In this document: in pieces, positions 34,832 through 43,035 of the stretch | How the letters are laid out: each line of letters starts with the position of its first letter | Numbering within the stretch: the stretch's first letter is position 1 | Assembly (NCBI RefSeq): GCF_029223585.1 | Contig: NZ_CP119424.1 | Location: forward strand, 1,984,001-2,048,000 | Source: Photobacterium sp. DA100 | GTDB taxonomy: Bacteria > Pseudomonadota > Gammaproteobacteria > Enterobacterales > Vibrionaceae | Direction: 5' to 3' | DNA length: 64,000 nt | The notes under the pieces: model-generated | The model's input: only the letters and a program-made list of their open reading frames with translations | Databases searched by the model: none | What the model was told of the DNA's origin: nothing | Made by a program: the position numbers and the translations under genes

Positions 34832-35065
34832 AACCAATAATCGAGTTTAAAACATTATTTTTATTAAACTTATTCGTTTAATGACATTTAAAACCAATAC
34901 TCCATAACTGGGATTAGCTCACAAATACAATATTGGCATGCCATTACTCACCTGCACACTTATGAAATCTATTTAATATTCAAGGTTTAGCCGGCAGTCA
35001 ATTAGGTATATGAAATACAAGGTGAGCGTTAAGTGATTGGTTACCCACCAGTAACGGATTAACCC

Positions 35066-36625
35066 ATGAACAACATATTACGCTATAAAATATTTCTTCC
35101 GCCACTCTTTGTTTTACTCTTCGCCGTACTAGCGAGTTTTTTTAATTTCCCCGCTTTTTTAACCGTGACAACCATATTAAATGATTGGATTTTAAATACT
35201 TTTGATTGGTTATTTTCGGCAGGGGCTTTTGTTATGGTAATAACCTGCGTAGCCGTGTTCTTATCCCCGCTGGGAGGGATGACGATCGGAGGAGATAATG
35301 CCAAGCCCATGCTGAGTAAGTGGCGCTGGGGATCGATTACAATCTGTACCACCACGGCAGCCGGCATGTTGTTTTGGGCGACCGCCGAGCCGCTTTATCA
35401 CCTGCATACTCCCCCCCCGTCGATGGGTTTGACCCCGGGCAGCCCTCAAGCGGCAGAGTTTGCGCTATCAACCATGTATATGCACTGGTCGTTTACGCCC
35501 TTCGCCATCTATGCCGTTCCGGCGCTTTCGTTTGCGCTTGCCTTCCATAACCTGAGCAGCCGCTTCTCGATCAGCTCGGCACTACAGCCGGTGCTAGGGA
35601 AGCGGTACTCCGGCACAGTGGGAGGAACCGTGGACTCCATTTCAATGTTTGCCCTCGTGGCAGGGATGGCTTCGTCCCTGGGTACCGGCGCCCTGGTACT
35701 ATCAAGCGGCATTGCCAAAGTGACCGGCTGGGCCAATAACACCATGCTGCTCGGGCTTGTTATCGCACTCATTGTGATCTGTTTTGTCGCCTCTTCGGTG
35801 TCAGGACTGCACAAAGGCATAGCACGACTATCGTCAATCAACACCTGCATCTTTGCCACCATCGCCCTCACCGCGTTTATATTCGGCCCGACCCAGGCGA
35901 TCATCGCCAACGGCTGGCAAGCCCTGACAGACTATGCCTCCGAGTTCGTGACACGCAGCTTCTCGCTGCAACTCGCTGAAGGAGATAACTGGGCCAAGAG
36001 CTGGACAGTGTTCTACTGGGCAAACTGGTTAGGCTGGTCACCCATTGTGGCTCTGTTCCTCGGTAAAATCGCCCGTGGCCATACAGTCAGAGCATTCTTG
36101 GTCGTCAACCTCATTATCCCCGCCTCTTTCTCTTTGCTCTGGATGGCGATTTTCTCCGGGATGATCCTGGAGTTGGATCTCAGCAGCAACGGCGCTTTCT
36201 ATGCCCTGCTCAATGAGAGCGGTCCAGGGGCTGTGGTTTACGGCCTGCTTGAGCAACTTCCAGTCTCATCGGTCCTGATCGGGATGTTCATTTTTATCGC
36301 TTTCTTGGCCTATGTCACCGCCGCTGATTCAAATACTGAAGCCATCTCTTCGCTGTGTATGGAAGCCAATCATACGGAGCAGAAGGAAGCAGCCGCGATA
36401 AAAGCCCGGCTGAAAGTCATGTGGGGCACTATTATCGCACTCGTTGCTTGGTTCATGACGGCATTCTCGGGTATCGACGGCATAAAAATGATGTCCAACC
36501 TAGGCGGGCTTCCTGCCTTATTTGTCGTGATCACGATGAATGCAGCCCTACTGGTATGGCTCTATCAAAGCTTTATAGAATGGCTAGCGCCAACCCGGCA
36601 GCATAAAATCAGCCTCAGAGGTTGA
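35066..36625 (+). CDS. BCCT-family transporter
   Basis: 519 residues with about 12 TM segments. Family blocks include FSAGAFVMVITCVAVFLSPLGGMTIGGDNAKP, AAGMLFWATAEPLYHL and the aromatic substrate-helix block STMYMHWSFTPFAIYAVPAL. BCCT carriers move betaine, choline, carnitine or similar quaternary ammonium compounds. The C-terminus is short, without a long osmosensing tail. The first ~60 codons are more A+T-rich than the rest. The ribosome binding site is weak. It shares its upstream region with dhaR and the boxes, so it may belong to the dha regulon; substrate unproven. Confidence 0.88.
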   Translation: MNNILRYKIFLPPLFVLLFAVLASFFNFPAFLTVTTILNDWILNTFDWLFSAGAFVMVITCVAVFLSPLGGMTIGGDNAKPMLSKWRWGSITICTTTAAGMLFWATAEPLYHLHTPPPSMGLTPGSPQAAEFALSTMYMHWSFTPFAIYAVPALSFALAFHNLSSRFSISSALQPVLGKRYSGTVGGTVDSISMFALVAGMASSLGTGALVLSSGIAKVTGWANNTMLLGLVIALIVICFVASSVSGLHKGIARLSSINTCIFATIALTAFIFGPTQAIIANGWQALTDYASEFVTRSFSLQLAEGDNWAKSWTVFYWANWLGWSPIVALFLGKIARGHTVRAFLVVNLIIPASFSLLWMAIFSGMILELDLSSNGAFYALLNESGPGAVVYGLLEQLPVSSVLIGMFIFIAFLAYVTAADSNTEAISSLCMEANHTEQKEAAAIKARLKVMWGTIIALVAWFMTAFSGIDGIKMMSNLGGLPALFVVITMNAALLVWLYQSFIEWLAPTRQHKISLRG

Positions 36626-36633
36626 GCACTGTT

Positions 36634-36683
36634 TTCACCGCCTGCCCAGACCCGACCGGGGCCGGCGGTTTTTACGTTCACAA
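36634..36683 (+). repeat. 50-bp direct repeat, copy 2
   Basis: Identical to 22821-22870, same orientation, starting 8 bases after the BCCT stop. Bounds the right side of the dihydroxyacetone module. Confidence 0.97.
36637..36673 (+). terminator. rho-independent terminator of the BCCT gene (copy 2)
   Basis: Same hairpin and T run as the terminator at 22824-22860, here 11 bases after the BCCT stop. Confidence 0.85.
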
Positions 36684-36788
36684 TCCAATTTCAAAGCAAA
36701 ACCTAAATCCCATAATCTCTGCTAGGCGCTTGAAAAACATGAGCTCTAGATTTAGCTTCAATAACAAACGCCTTCGCCGGAACTCGCT

Positions 36789-37679
36789 ATGTTTACCCTC
36801 GAACAAATATCAGCTTTCACCGCTGTTTACCAACACGGCTCATACAGTGCCGCCGCCAGGGTACTGGACAAGGACCGGACCACCGTCAGGGAGCATGTGA
36901 TCAGCCTCGAGGATAACCTCGGGCTGCCGCTGTTCACCATTGTCGGGCGCAGCGCCAGACCCACCGAGTTGGCCCACCGGTTATATCCGCGGGCCGAAAT
37001 TCTCGCCCGCCAGGTACAGGAGTTTACCCTGACCGCACTGGCGGCGTTTGATCAGACACTCACCACCCTCAACATCTATCACGACGTGCTGTTGCCGGCG
37101 AGTATGGTGATCCAGATAGAGCGCCAAGCCGCAGAGCATTTCCCGCAGATCCAACTCAACTGGCTCCACCGTAACCGTGATGAGACCCTCAATGACTTGG
37201 TGTCGGGCGAGGCCCAGCTGGCCATCATGCCCCACCGCAACAAGCTGATCCCGGAAAAACAAATTGGGTACCGCAGCCTCGGCATGCTGCCGCTGTCGAT
37301 TTATGTCGGCCAACACCACCCCTTGGCAACACAACCCGAGGTGGCGATAAAAGATCTCCAACTCAATAAGCAATACATCAGTGAAAACCATTTGCGGGCA
37401 GGGATCGACATGATGAAAATCTCGCCTCACCAGCACATCATCAGCAACAATGACGTGCTGATTGCACTGCTTAGGCACCAGGGGTGGGCGGTACTGTCGC
37501 GGATTTTTGCCGAAGAGTATGTCGAAAAGGGCGACTTGGTAGAACTGACTCTGACCGACGTCGTCAATGCCCACCGCCACGGGCTGACCCTGTATTATCC
37601 GACCCAGCTAGAAAGTGATACCACGATAGGCCAGTTCATCGACTGGTTCACCGATTATGCTCGGCAATATATGGGCTGA
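36789..37679 (+). CDS. LysR-family regulator
   Basis: 296 residues. HTH at ~1-60 (FTLEQISAFTAVYQHGSYSAAARVLDKDRTTVREHVISLEDNLGLPLF), with an unusual RTTVREH recognition helix. The substrate domain follows (~90-296; LLPASMVIQIERQAAEHFPQIQLNWLHRN). It converges on the YegW-like gene, with two bases between the stop codons. It is the first gene outside the right-hand 50-bp repeat. Its target is not obvious, since it has no divergent partner. Confidence 0.87.
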   Translation: MFTLEQISAFTAVYQHGSYSAAARVLDKDRTTVREHVISLEDNLGLPLFTIVGRSARPTELAHRLYPRAEILARQVQEFTLTALAAFDQTLTTLNIYHDVLLPASMVIQIERQAAEHFPQIQLNWLHRNRDETLNDLVSGEAQLAIMPHRNKLIPEKQIGYRSLGMLPLSIYVGQHHPLATQPEVAIKDLQLNKQYISENHLRAGIDMMKISPHQHIISNNDVLIALLRHQGWAVLSRIFAEEYVEKGDLVELTLTDVVNAHRHGLTLYYPTQLESDTTIGQFIDWFTDYARQYMG

Positions 37680-37681
37680 CG

Positions 37682-38419
37682 CTAGGCTCTGACTTTGAAT
37701 TCAAAATTATAAAAATCGCTGCGACAGATAGCCGAACCATATTCCAGCACCTGCCCCTTGCTATCCTGGCTTTTCAGGACAATTTTCATCAGCGGGGAAC
37801 TTGGCGGGATCTCCAGCATCCGGGCCTCTTCAGGGCTCGGCGTGTAAATGCTCAGTGAATAATCCTGATCGTAGGGCTTGATACCCTGATCTCGCCAATG
37901 GGCATACAAAGATCCCTCCAGTAAATCTGGGCGGGGCAAGAAGCACTCGGGGATGTACATGGTTTCGATAGAAACCGGCATGCCATCGACCAAACGAACC
38001 CGCTTGATCTTCGAAATCATCTCCCCTTCAGTAAGGTTTAACTCGCTGGCGATAGATGATGGTGCTTCCAGCAACTCTCTCGTCAACCAACGGTTGGAAA
38101 CCTCGCCTTTGCGCTGCAACTGAGAAGAGAAGCCCCCGCCGGACAAATTGTAATGAACCGGCAAATTCACCAAGGTCCCTTTTCCGTGCTTTTTCACTAC
38201 CACGCCCTGCTCATGCAGCAAAGCCAAGGCTTTAACCACAGTCACCCGGGATACCCCAAGCGCTTGGGACATTTTCCGCTCTGAGGGCAGTGCAGTGCCA
38301 TGGGTAAGCAATTTATCTGCTATCGCTTTTTCAATGGCCTGTTGAAGCTGCAGGTACAAAGGGGTTGAGACGCTGGCATCCAATGCCTCTTTCATCTGCG
38401 CAAGAAGTTGCTGTTCCAA
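37682..38419 (-). CDS. yegW: GntR-family regulator with UTRA domain, YegW-like
   Basis: 245 residues if started at TTG 38419, supported by AGGCGG upstream and by MEQ...TPLYLQLQQAIEKAIADKLL lining up with the E. coli YegW start; ATG 38395 is the alternative. GntR HTH ~25-85 (ALPSERKMSQALGVSRVTVVKALALLHEQGVV), UTRA sensor domain ~105-240 (ISKIKRVRLVDGMPVSIETMYIP), and a C-terminus CRSDFYNFEF like YegW's. It is divergent from the yegU-permease-yegV operon and its likely regulator. Confidence 0.87.
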   Translation of the reverse strand: MEQQLLAQMKEALDASVSTPLYLQLQQAIEKAIADKLLTHGTALPSERKMSQALGVSRVTVVKALALLHEQGVVVKKHGKGTLVNLPVHYNLSGGGFSSQLQRKGEVSNRWLTRELLEAPSSIASELNLTEGEMISKIKRVRLVDGMPVSIETMYIPECFLPRPDLLEGSLYAHWRDQGIKPYDQDYSLSIYTPSPEEARMLEIPPSSPLMKIVLKSQDSKGQVLEYGSAICRSDFYNFEFKVRA

Positions 38420-38477
38420 ACCATACCGCCTAAATCAAAATGCTGACATAACTAAAATCATTAGGATAGTACCAAAG

Positions 38478-38495
38478 TGTGAGGTCTAAATCACA
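38478..38495. promoter_or_regulatory. palindrome in the yegW/yegU region
   Basis: TGTGA-N8-TCACA. The arms look CRP-like but the spacer is 8, not 6, so a GntR-family operator is more likely. Confidence 0.45.
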
Positions 38496-38518
38496 TTGGC
38501 GACCAAAAGGAATTTAAC

Positions 38519-38537
38519 TGGACTTAAAGTGGACTTA
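38519..38537 (+). promoter_or_regulatory. tandem TGGACTTA repeats before yegU
   Basis: TGGACTTA at 38519-38526 and again at 38530-38537, 11 bases apart (one helical turn), about 50 bases before the start of the operon. Possible regulator site or part of the promoter. Confidence 0.4.
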
Positions 38538-38587
38538 TCATACTATGCAAAGTCTATTCATTACCGTGATACTCCGGAGAAAACACC

Positions 38588-39613
38588 ATGAGCCACACAG
38601 GTCAACCACCAATGGCATCGACTGAAAACCGCATTTTAGGCTGCCTATACGGCCAAGCAATCGGCGACGCAATGGGCATGCCGTCTGAGCTGTGGACCAA
38701 GAATAAGGTTGTCGACTACTTTGGCTGGATTGATGACTTCCTGCCTGGCCCTGAAGAAAACATCGCAGCCAACGAGTTCAACGCCGGTGAGTTTACCGAT
38801 GATACCAGCCAGTGTGTTGCCTTAATGGACGCTGTTATCGAAGCCGACGGCAAGCTGGATCCACTGCTGATTGCCAAGCACATCATGGTCTGGGCGAAAC
38901 GAATCAATGCCTTTGAAAAAAACATCCTTGGCCCGACGTCAAAAGCTGCGCTTACCGCGATAGACCAAGGCCGCTCCGTTGAAGAGATTGAAGCCAACGG
39001 CGTAACCAATGGCTCAGCCATGCGTGTCTCCCCGGTCGGTTGCCTGTTACCAACCGATGACAAACAAGCGTTTATCGAGGGTATCCGGCTGTCGTGCCTC
39101 CCTACCCACAAGTCTGATATTGCCATTGCCGGCGCAGCAGTTGTGGGTTGGGCGATCAGCAGGGCGATAGAAGGTGCGCCATGGCACCTAATCAAAGATG
39201 AGATCATTTGCCTTGCCAATAACACACAGCGCCAGCATGAGTCCACTTTCAGTCCACTCCTTGGAAAGCGAATAAAATACGCACTCTGTGTAGTTGAAAG
39301 CCAACATGACCCCAAACAAGCCCTCAATGATCTTTACGAAATGGTTGGGGCGGGGATGGATATCATCGAGTCGATCCCCAGCGCCATCGCCCTTGTCGAG
39401 CTGGCAGGTACAGAGCCAATGCGCTGTGCCGAGCTGGCGGCCAACCTAGGCGGAGACACCGACACTATCGGTGCCATGGCGACAGCCATTTGCGGCGCGC
39501 TCAATGGTATTGATGCCTTCGCCCCACAGCATATCGCATTGATTAACAGTGCTAACCAAATTGACTTTGCGCCATATGCCAAAGCCCTGGCCTCTTTCCG
39601 CCACGGCCAATAA
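38588..39613 (+). CDS. yegU: ADP-ribosylglycohydrolase-family protein, YegU-like
   Basis: 341 residues (E. coli YegU 334), GGAG before ATG 38588. Strong block matches to YegU: RILGCLYGQAIGDAMGMPSELW, GWIDDFLPGPEEN, GEFTDDTSQ, GVTNGSAMRVSPVGCLLP and NLGGDTDTIGAMATAICGAL. The Asp residues in FTDDT and GGDTDT are the di-metal ligands of the fold. Such enzymes cleave N-glycosidic bonds to ADP-ribose or related ribosides, but YegU's substrate is unknown. First gene of an operon with a nucleobase-type permease and a PfkB kinase. Confidence 0.92.
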   Translation: MSHTGQPPMASTENRILGCLYGQAIGDAMGMPSELWTKNKVVDYFGWIDDFLPGPEENIAANEFNAGEFTDDTSQCVALMDAVIEADGKLDPLLIAKHIMVWAKRINAFEKNILGPTSKAALTAIDQGRSVEEIEANGVTNGSAMRVSPVGCLLPTDDKQAFIEGIRLSCLPTHKSDIAIAGAAVVGWAISRAIEGAPWHLIKDEIICLANNTQRQHESTFSPLLGKRIKYALCVVESQHDPKQALNDLYEMVGAGMDIIESIPSAIALVELAGTEPMRCAELAANLGGDTDTIGAMATAICGALNGIDAFAPQHIALINSANQIDFAPYAKALASFRHGQ

Positions 39614-39654
39614 ACCAATTGGAACCATCAAGACTTCACACTAAGGACTGCAGC

Positions 39655-41061
39655 ATGAGTAACAAAGATGTACTAACCGGGCAAGCCCCGAGCCACGCCC
39701 CCAGCCAAGATGCCAGTATCGAAGAGCTTGGTATCGCCAAAGTGCCATCCAGCCAACAGACCAAGAAGCCTGCTGAGCTGTTCTTTGTCTGGTGTGCCGC
39801 CAACATCGGTATCCTCGGCGTGGTCTATGGCGCGATTATCGTGTCTTTCGGCCTGTCATTTTTCCAGTCACTGTTGGCAGCCATTGCCGGTGTGGCCTCA
39901 TTTGCATTGGTCGGGATGTCCAGCATTGCGGGTAAAATTGGCCGCACCACCACCCTGACCCTATCTCGCTCTAGCTTTGGTAAAAAAGGGAACATTGCAC
40001 CCACCTCGTTTTGCTGGATCAACCTTATGGGTTGGGAAGCGGTCAACATTATTACCGGTACCCTAACCCTGGCAGCCCTGTTTGCAGCCCTGGGTTTTGC
40101 TGAAACCACCATGACAACCGTGATTTCTTTGATCCTGTTTGGCGGACTGACAGTGCTAGTGAGCATGCTAGGGCAAAACACGGTGCTGATGATGCAAAAG
40201 TGGATCACCCGTACTTTCGGGGCCATGACCTTGTTTGTGGTTCTTTACCTGATGGCAACGGCAGATTGGGAAACCATCATGGCCCTACCTTCCGGTAGCT
40301 GGATCACCGGCTTCCTGCCAGCTGTCTCTATCATCGCCGCAGGTACGGGGATCAGCTGGGCTATCGCCGGCGCAGACTACAGCCGTGACCAAAGCCCTTC
40401 TTCAAGCCATCAGGGTATTTTCAACTCCGTGGTTGGTGGCGCTGCGCTTCCACTCATCATGTTGATGCTGACAGGTATCTTGCTGACCGCCCAAATTCCG
40501 GACTTGGCTTCACACGAAAACCCAATTTCAGCGATTGGCCGCCTGCTGCCTTCATGGATGGCAGTCCCTTACCTGGCCGCAGCCGTTGCGGGTATTGTTA
40601 CCATTGCGGTTTTAAGCCTCTACTCTGCAAGCCTTAACCTGCTAAGCATGGGGATCAAGCTCAAGCAGCGCACAGCTGTTGCTCTGGATGCAGTTCTGGT
40701 GCTAGGTGTCGCCCTGTACGTCTTGTTTGTTTCCGGTGATTTCCTGGGGCCGTTTATTTCCTTCTTGGTCTTCTGTGGCGTATTCCTAGCCGCATGGGCA
40801 GCCATCTTCATGACGGACTTCTTCACCAAGCACCGCTACTCAGGCTACAGCGACGAAGAATTGTTCGGCGATACCGGCACCAATAAACCGACCCTGGCAT
40901 GTTGGGTGGTGGGTTCACTGTCCGGCTTGATGGTGTCCAATACCGGCTTCATCGACGGCCCGTTTGCTGTCGGTATTTTTGCCGACTCCAGCCTTGGCTT
41001 GTTCATCTCGTTCTTGGTCAGCATGGTGTTGTATCGCCTCACCCTCAAGAAGAACGCATAA
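39655..41061 (+). CDS. NCS1-family (purine/cytosine permease-like) transporter
   Basis: 468 residues from ATG 39655 (AAGGA upstream); an earlier in-frame ATG lies 12 codons back. About 12 TM segments. NCS1 features: FFVWCAANIGILGVVYGAIIV (helix 1), TLTLSRSSFGKKGNIAPTSFCWINLMGWEAVNIITG (helices 2-3) and AGTGISWAIAGADYSRD. Members carry cytosine, purines, allantoin, thiamine or hydantoins. In E. coli the yegU/yegV operon has the MFS protein YegT at this place, so the carrier class differs. Likely imports a nucleoside or base-like compound. Confidence 0.88.
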   Translation: MSNKDVLTGQAPSHAPSQDASIEELGIAKVPSSQQTKKPAELFFVWCAANIGILGVVYGAIIVSFGLSFFQSLLAAIAGVASFALVGMSSIAGKIGRTTTLTLSRSSFGKKGNIAPTSFCWINLMGWEAVNIITGTLTLAALFAALGFAETTMTTVISLILFGGLTVLVSMLGQNTVLMMQKWITRTFGAMTLFVVLYLMATADWETIMALPSGSWITGFLPAVSIIAAGTGISWAIAGADYSRDQSPSSSHQGIFNSVVGGAALPLIMLMLTGILLTAQIPDLASHENPISAIGRLLPSWMAVPYLAAAVAGIVTIAVLSLYSASLNLLSMGIKLKQRTAVALDAVLVLGVALYVLFVSGDFLGPFISFLVFCGVFLAAWAAIFMTDFFTKHRYSGYSDEELFGDTGTNKPTLACWVVGSLSGLMVSNTGFIDGPFAVGIFADSSLGLFISFLVSMVLYRLTLKKNA

Positions 41062-41070
41062 GGTAACGCT

Positions 41071-42039
41071 ATGATTGACGTTCAAGCACTATCGCAACAG
41101 CGCCCGGCCATCGTGGTCGGCGCAGCCTTCGGCGACGTTATGCTTGGCCTTGATTGCCTTCCAACTAGCGGCGGTGATGTGGTCGCCCAAGAGCAAGGTA
41201 GGCAAATTGGTGGCTGCGCCTTTAATGTTGCCAGGGCTTTGAGCCGGTTGGCACTATCGCCAATCAATGCGATCCCGGTTGGCAATGGTTCGTGGGGGCA
41301 GTTGGTCGAAACCGAGATGGATAAAGAAGGGCTGCCTGTTATCCTGCGCCACCCTACCCATGATAATGGATGGTGTATCGCCATGGTCGAGCCCAGCAAA
41401 GAAAGGACCTTTATTACCGTCGATGGCTGCGAGCAATTCTGGAGTGAGGAATTGTTAGCCCAGATCCCGGCACCAGAGAATGCCATCGTCTATGTCTCCG
41501 GGTATGAGCTTGTCAGCCCTCAGAGCGAGCCCTTGCGCCAGTGGCTACTGGGCTTAAGCGACGATAAAACATTGTTTGTCGATTTTGGCCCGCGGTTGGC
41601 TGATATTGAACCGGCATTTGTCGAAAAGCTATTGGCCAAGCGCCCGGTACTGACGCTAAACCGTGATGAATTGGCTCTTTTGCAAGGCACAGAAGCCTCA
41701 ACGGAAGACGCTGTCAGCAACGCACAATCTTTTGCCAAGTGCCATAACCTTGCCGTGATTTGCCGTTTTGACAAAGAAGGGGCGCATGTCTGTGAACCTG
41801 AGTTAGAGCCAGTTTACATTCCGGCTTATCAGGTCGATGTCGCTGATACGATTGCGGCCGGTGATAGCCATTGTGCCGGGGTCATTGCCGGCCTCGCCAC
41901 GGGCTTACCGCTAAGCACAGCAACCCAGCTTGGCAATATGGTCGCCGCCATTGTGGTCAGCAAGCCAGGCTCCGATGGCGCCCCGAACCGGCAGGAGCTT
42001 ACCGCTTTCCAAGCGAGCAAACGTCATGATAGCCAATAG
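41071..42039 (+). CDS. yegV: PfkB-family sugar/nucleoside kinase, YegV-like
   Basis: 322 residues (E. coli YegV 321), AAGG before ATG 41071, 9 bases after the permease. VVGAAFGDVMLGLDCLP at the N-terminus, GGDVVAQEQGRQIGGCAFNVARALSRL for substrate binding, and DTIAAGDSHCAGVIAGLATG as the PfkB signature with the catalytic Asp. It would phosphorylate the sugar or nucleoside released or imported by its operon partners. Terminated by a clear hairpin. Confidence 0.87.
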   Translation: MIDVQALSQQRPAIVVGAAFGDVMLGLDCLPTSGGDVVAQEQGRQIGGCAFNVARALSRLALSPINAIPVGNGSWGQLVETEMDKEGLPVILRHPTHDNGWCIAMVEPSKERTFITVDGCEQFWSEELLAQIPAPENAIVYVSGYELVSPQSEPLRQWLLGLSDDKTLFVDFGPRLADIEPAFVEKLLAKRPVLTLNRDELALLQGTEASTEDAVSNAQSFAKCHNLAVICRFDKEGAHVCEPELEPVYIPAYQVDVADTIAAGDSHCAGVIAGLATGLPLSTATQLGNMVAAIVVSKPGSDGAPNRQELTAFQASKRHDSQ

Positions 42040-42069
42040 GTAAGCAAGAAGCGTTTAACCAAAAAATAG

Positions 42070-42096
42070 GCCAGCAATAATTGCTGGCTTTTTTTG
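42070..42096 (+). terminator. rho-independent terminator of the yegU-permease-yegV operon
   Basis: GCCAGCAAT-A-ATTGCTGGC followed by seven T residues, 31 bases after the kinase stop. Confidence 0.9.
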
Positions 42097-42104
42097 TTCA
42101 TTGG

Positions 42105-42161
42105 CTAGCCCCTGGCACGCTCGCGGTATGCCTCGGGTGTTTGTCCAGTCCAATTGGCAGG
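42105..42161 (-). pseudogene. relic of an AraC-family C-terminus
   Basis: Directly after the HAD phosphatase stop, in the same frame, 18 codons read PANWTGQTPEAYRERARG then stop. TGQTPEAYRERA is typical of the last residues of AraC/XylS regulators (GxTPxxYR). No HTH remains. It looks like the tail of a lost regulator fused behind the phosphatase gene. Confidence 0.45.
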
Positions 42162-42836
42162 TTAGCGAACCATCACTCCCTTCACCTCCCCCGTTTTTAT
42201 CAAGTGATGCTCAAGCTCCTCTAATGAAGAGAATCTACCATTTGCCACGGCAAAACGAGGATCATCAATACTGTCCGGTACAGCAAACGTCGTCATGCCT
42301 GCCGCTAAGCCTGCAATCATACCTGTCACGCTGTCTTCAATCACCACACACTGGTTAGCAGCAACATCCAATTTTTGAGCTGCTGTCAGATACACGGATG
42401 GATGGGGCTTGCCGTATTCTTCATTGTCGGCACTGCAAACCACCGAAAAATATTTGCGGATATTCAGGGTATCAAGCACCGCCTCAATTATCGGCCTGCT
42501 CGATGAGGTTGCCAGCGCAATTTTCACTCTGGCACCCTGCAGCGTTTGTAGTAGTGATACAACCCCTAACTTCGGCTCTCCATGCTGGCGAATAAGTGCA
42601 ACAACGGCTTGCATGATACTAACCTGCAGTTCTTCCGATGGTATATCCAGGCTAAAGTGCTGACACCATATTTTGGCAATGTCATCCAATCGGCGGCCCA
42701 TGGTCAGGCGAATACAATCCTCAGCCGTAGCTGTCACCCCGAAGCCGGCCAGTACTTCCACCTGTGCCTGACGCCAATAAGGTTCGGAGTCAATTAGCAC
42801 TCCATCCATATCAAAGATGACTGCGTTTTTTTGCAT
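42162..42836 (-). CDS. HAD-superfamily hexitol/sugar phosphatase, YniC (HxpB)-like
   Basis: 224 residues (E. coli YniC 222). HAD motif I FDMDGVLIDSEPYW with nucleophile Asp and acid/base Asp, motif II ALATSSSR, motif III Lys in EYGKPHPSVY, and motif IV VVIEDSVTGMIAGLAAGM. The helical cap follows motif I. Such enzymes dephosphorylate 2-deoxyglucose 6-phosphate and hexitol phosphates. Monocistronic. The stop is followed at once by an AraC-like relic in the same frame. Confidence 0.88.
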   Translation of the reverse strand: MQKNAVIFDMDGVLIDSEPYWRQAQVEVLAGFGVTATAEDCIRLTMGRRLDDIAKIWCQHFSLDIPSEELQVSIMQAVVALIRQHGEPKLGVVSLLQTLQGARVKIALATSSSRPIIEAVLDTLNIRKYFSVVCSADNEEYGKPHPSVYLTAAQKLDVAANQCVVIEDSVTGMIAGLAAGMTTFAVPDSIDDPRFAVANGRFSSLEELEHHLIKTGEVKGVMVR

Positions 42837-43035
42837 GGCACTTACCTACTAAATCATTTGATAAGGCATCCTAGAACGGTATCAAACGGCAATAAAGAGA
42901 AGAGTTCATGCCTATGGCTTTCCCCCTTTCTACCATCACAGAGTCTTTTTCCGCACCGCCTGCAAAATGGATTTCACTACCCAACCTTAGCAATTCCCTA
43001 TATTATCTAGGGATACCTCCAAAAGATAATACAAT

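Larger units (their letters stand above)
34348..35065. other. long A+T-rich regulatory region between dhaR and the BCCT gene
   Basis: 718 bases. It holds a terminator-like hairpin next to the dhaR start, a pair of DhaR-like boxes, and a possible 33-codon frame at 34730-34831. The remaining ~230 bases before the BCCT start are A+T-rich with no feature I can name. Confidence 0.55.

Noticed and set aside
22871..36633. Prophage or integrative element with its own integrase
   Set aside because: No integrase, transposase, phage or conjugation gene was seen between the 50-bp repeats. Only the repeats and base composition support acquisition.
38395..38424. Ten-codon leader peptide overlapping the YegW-like start
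   Set aside because: ATG 38424 opens a frame of ten codons in another phase. It probably arises by chance; the TTG start with AGGCGG fits the YegW homology.
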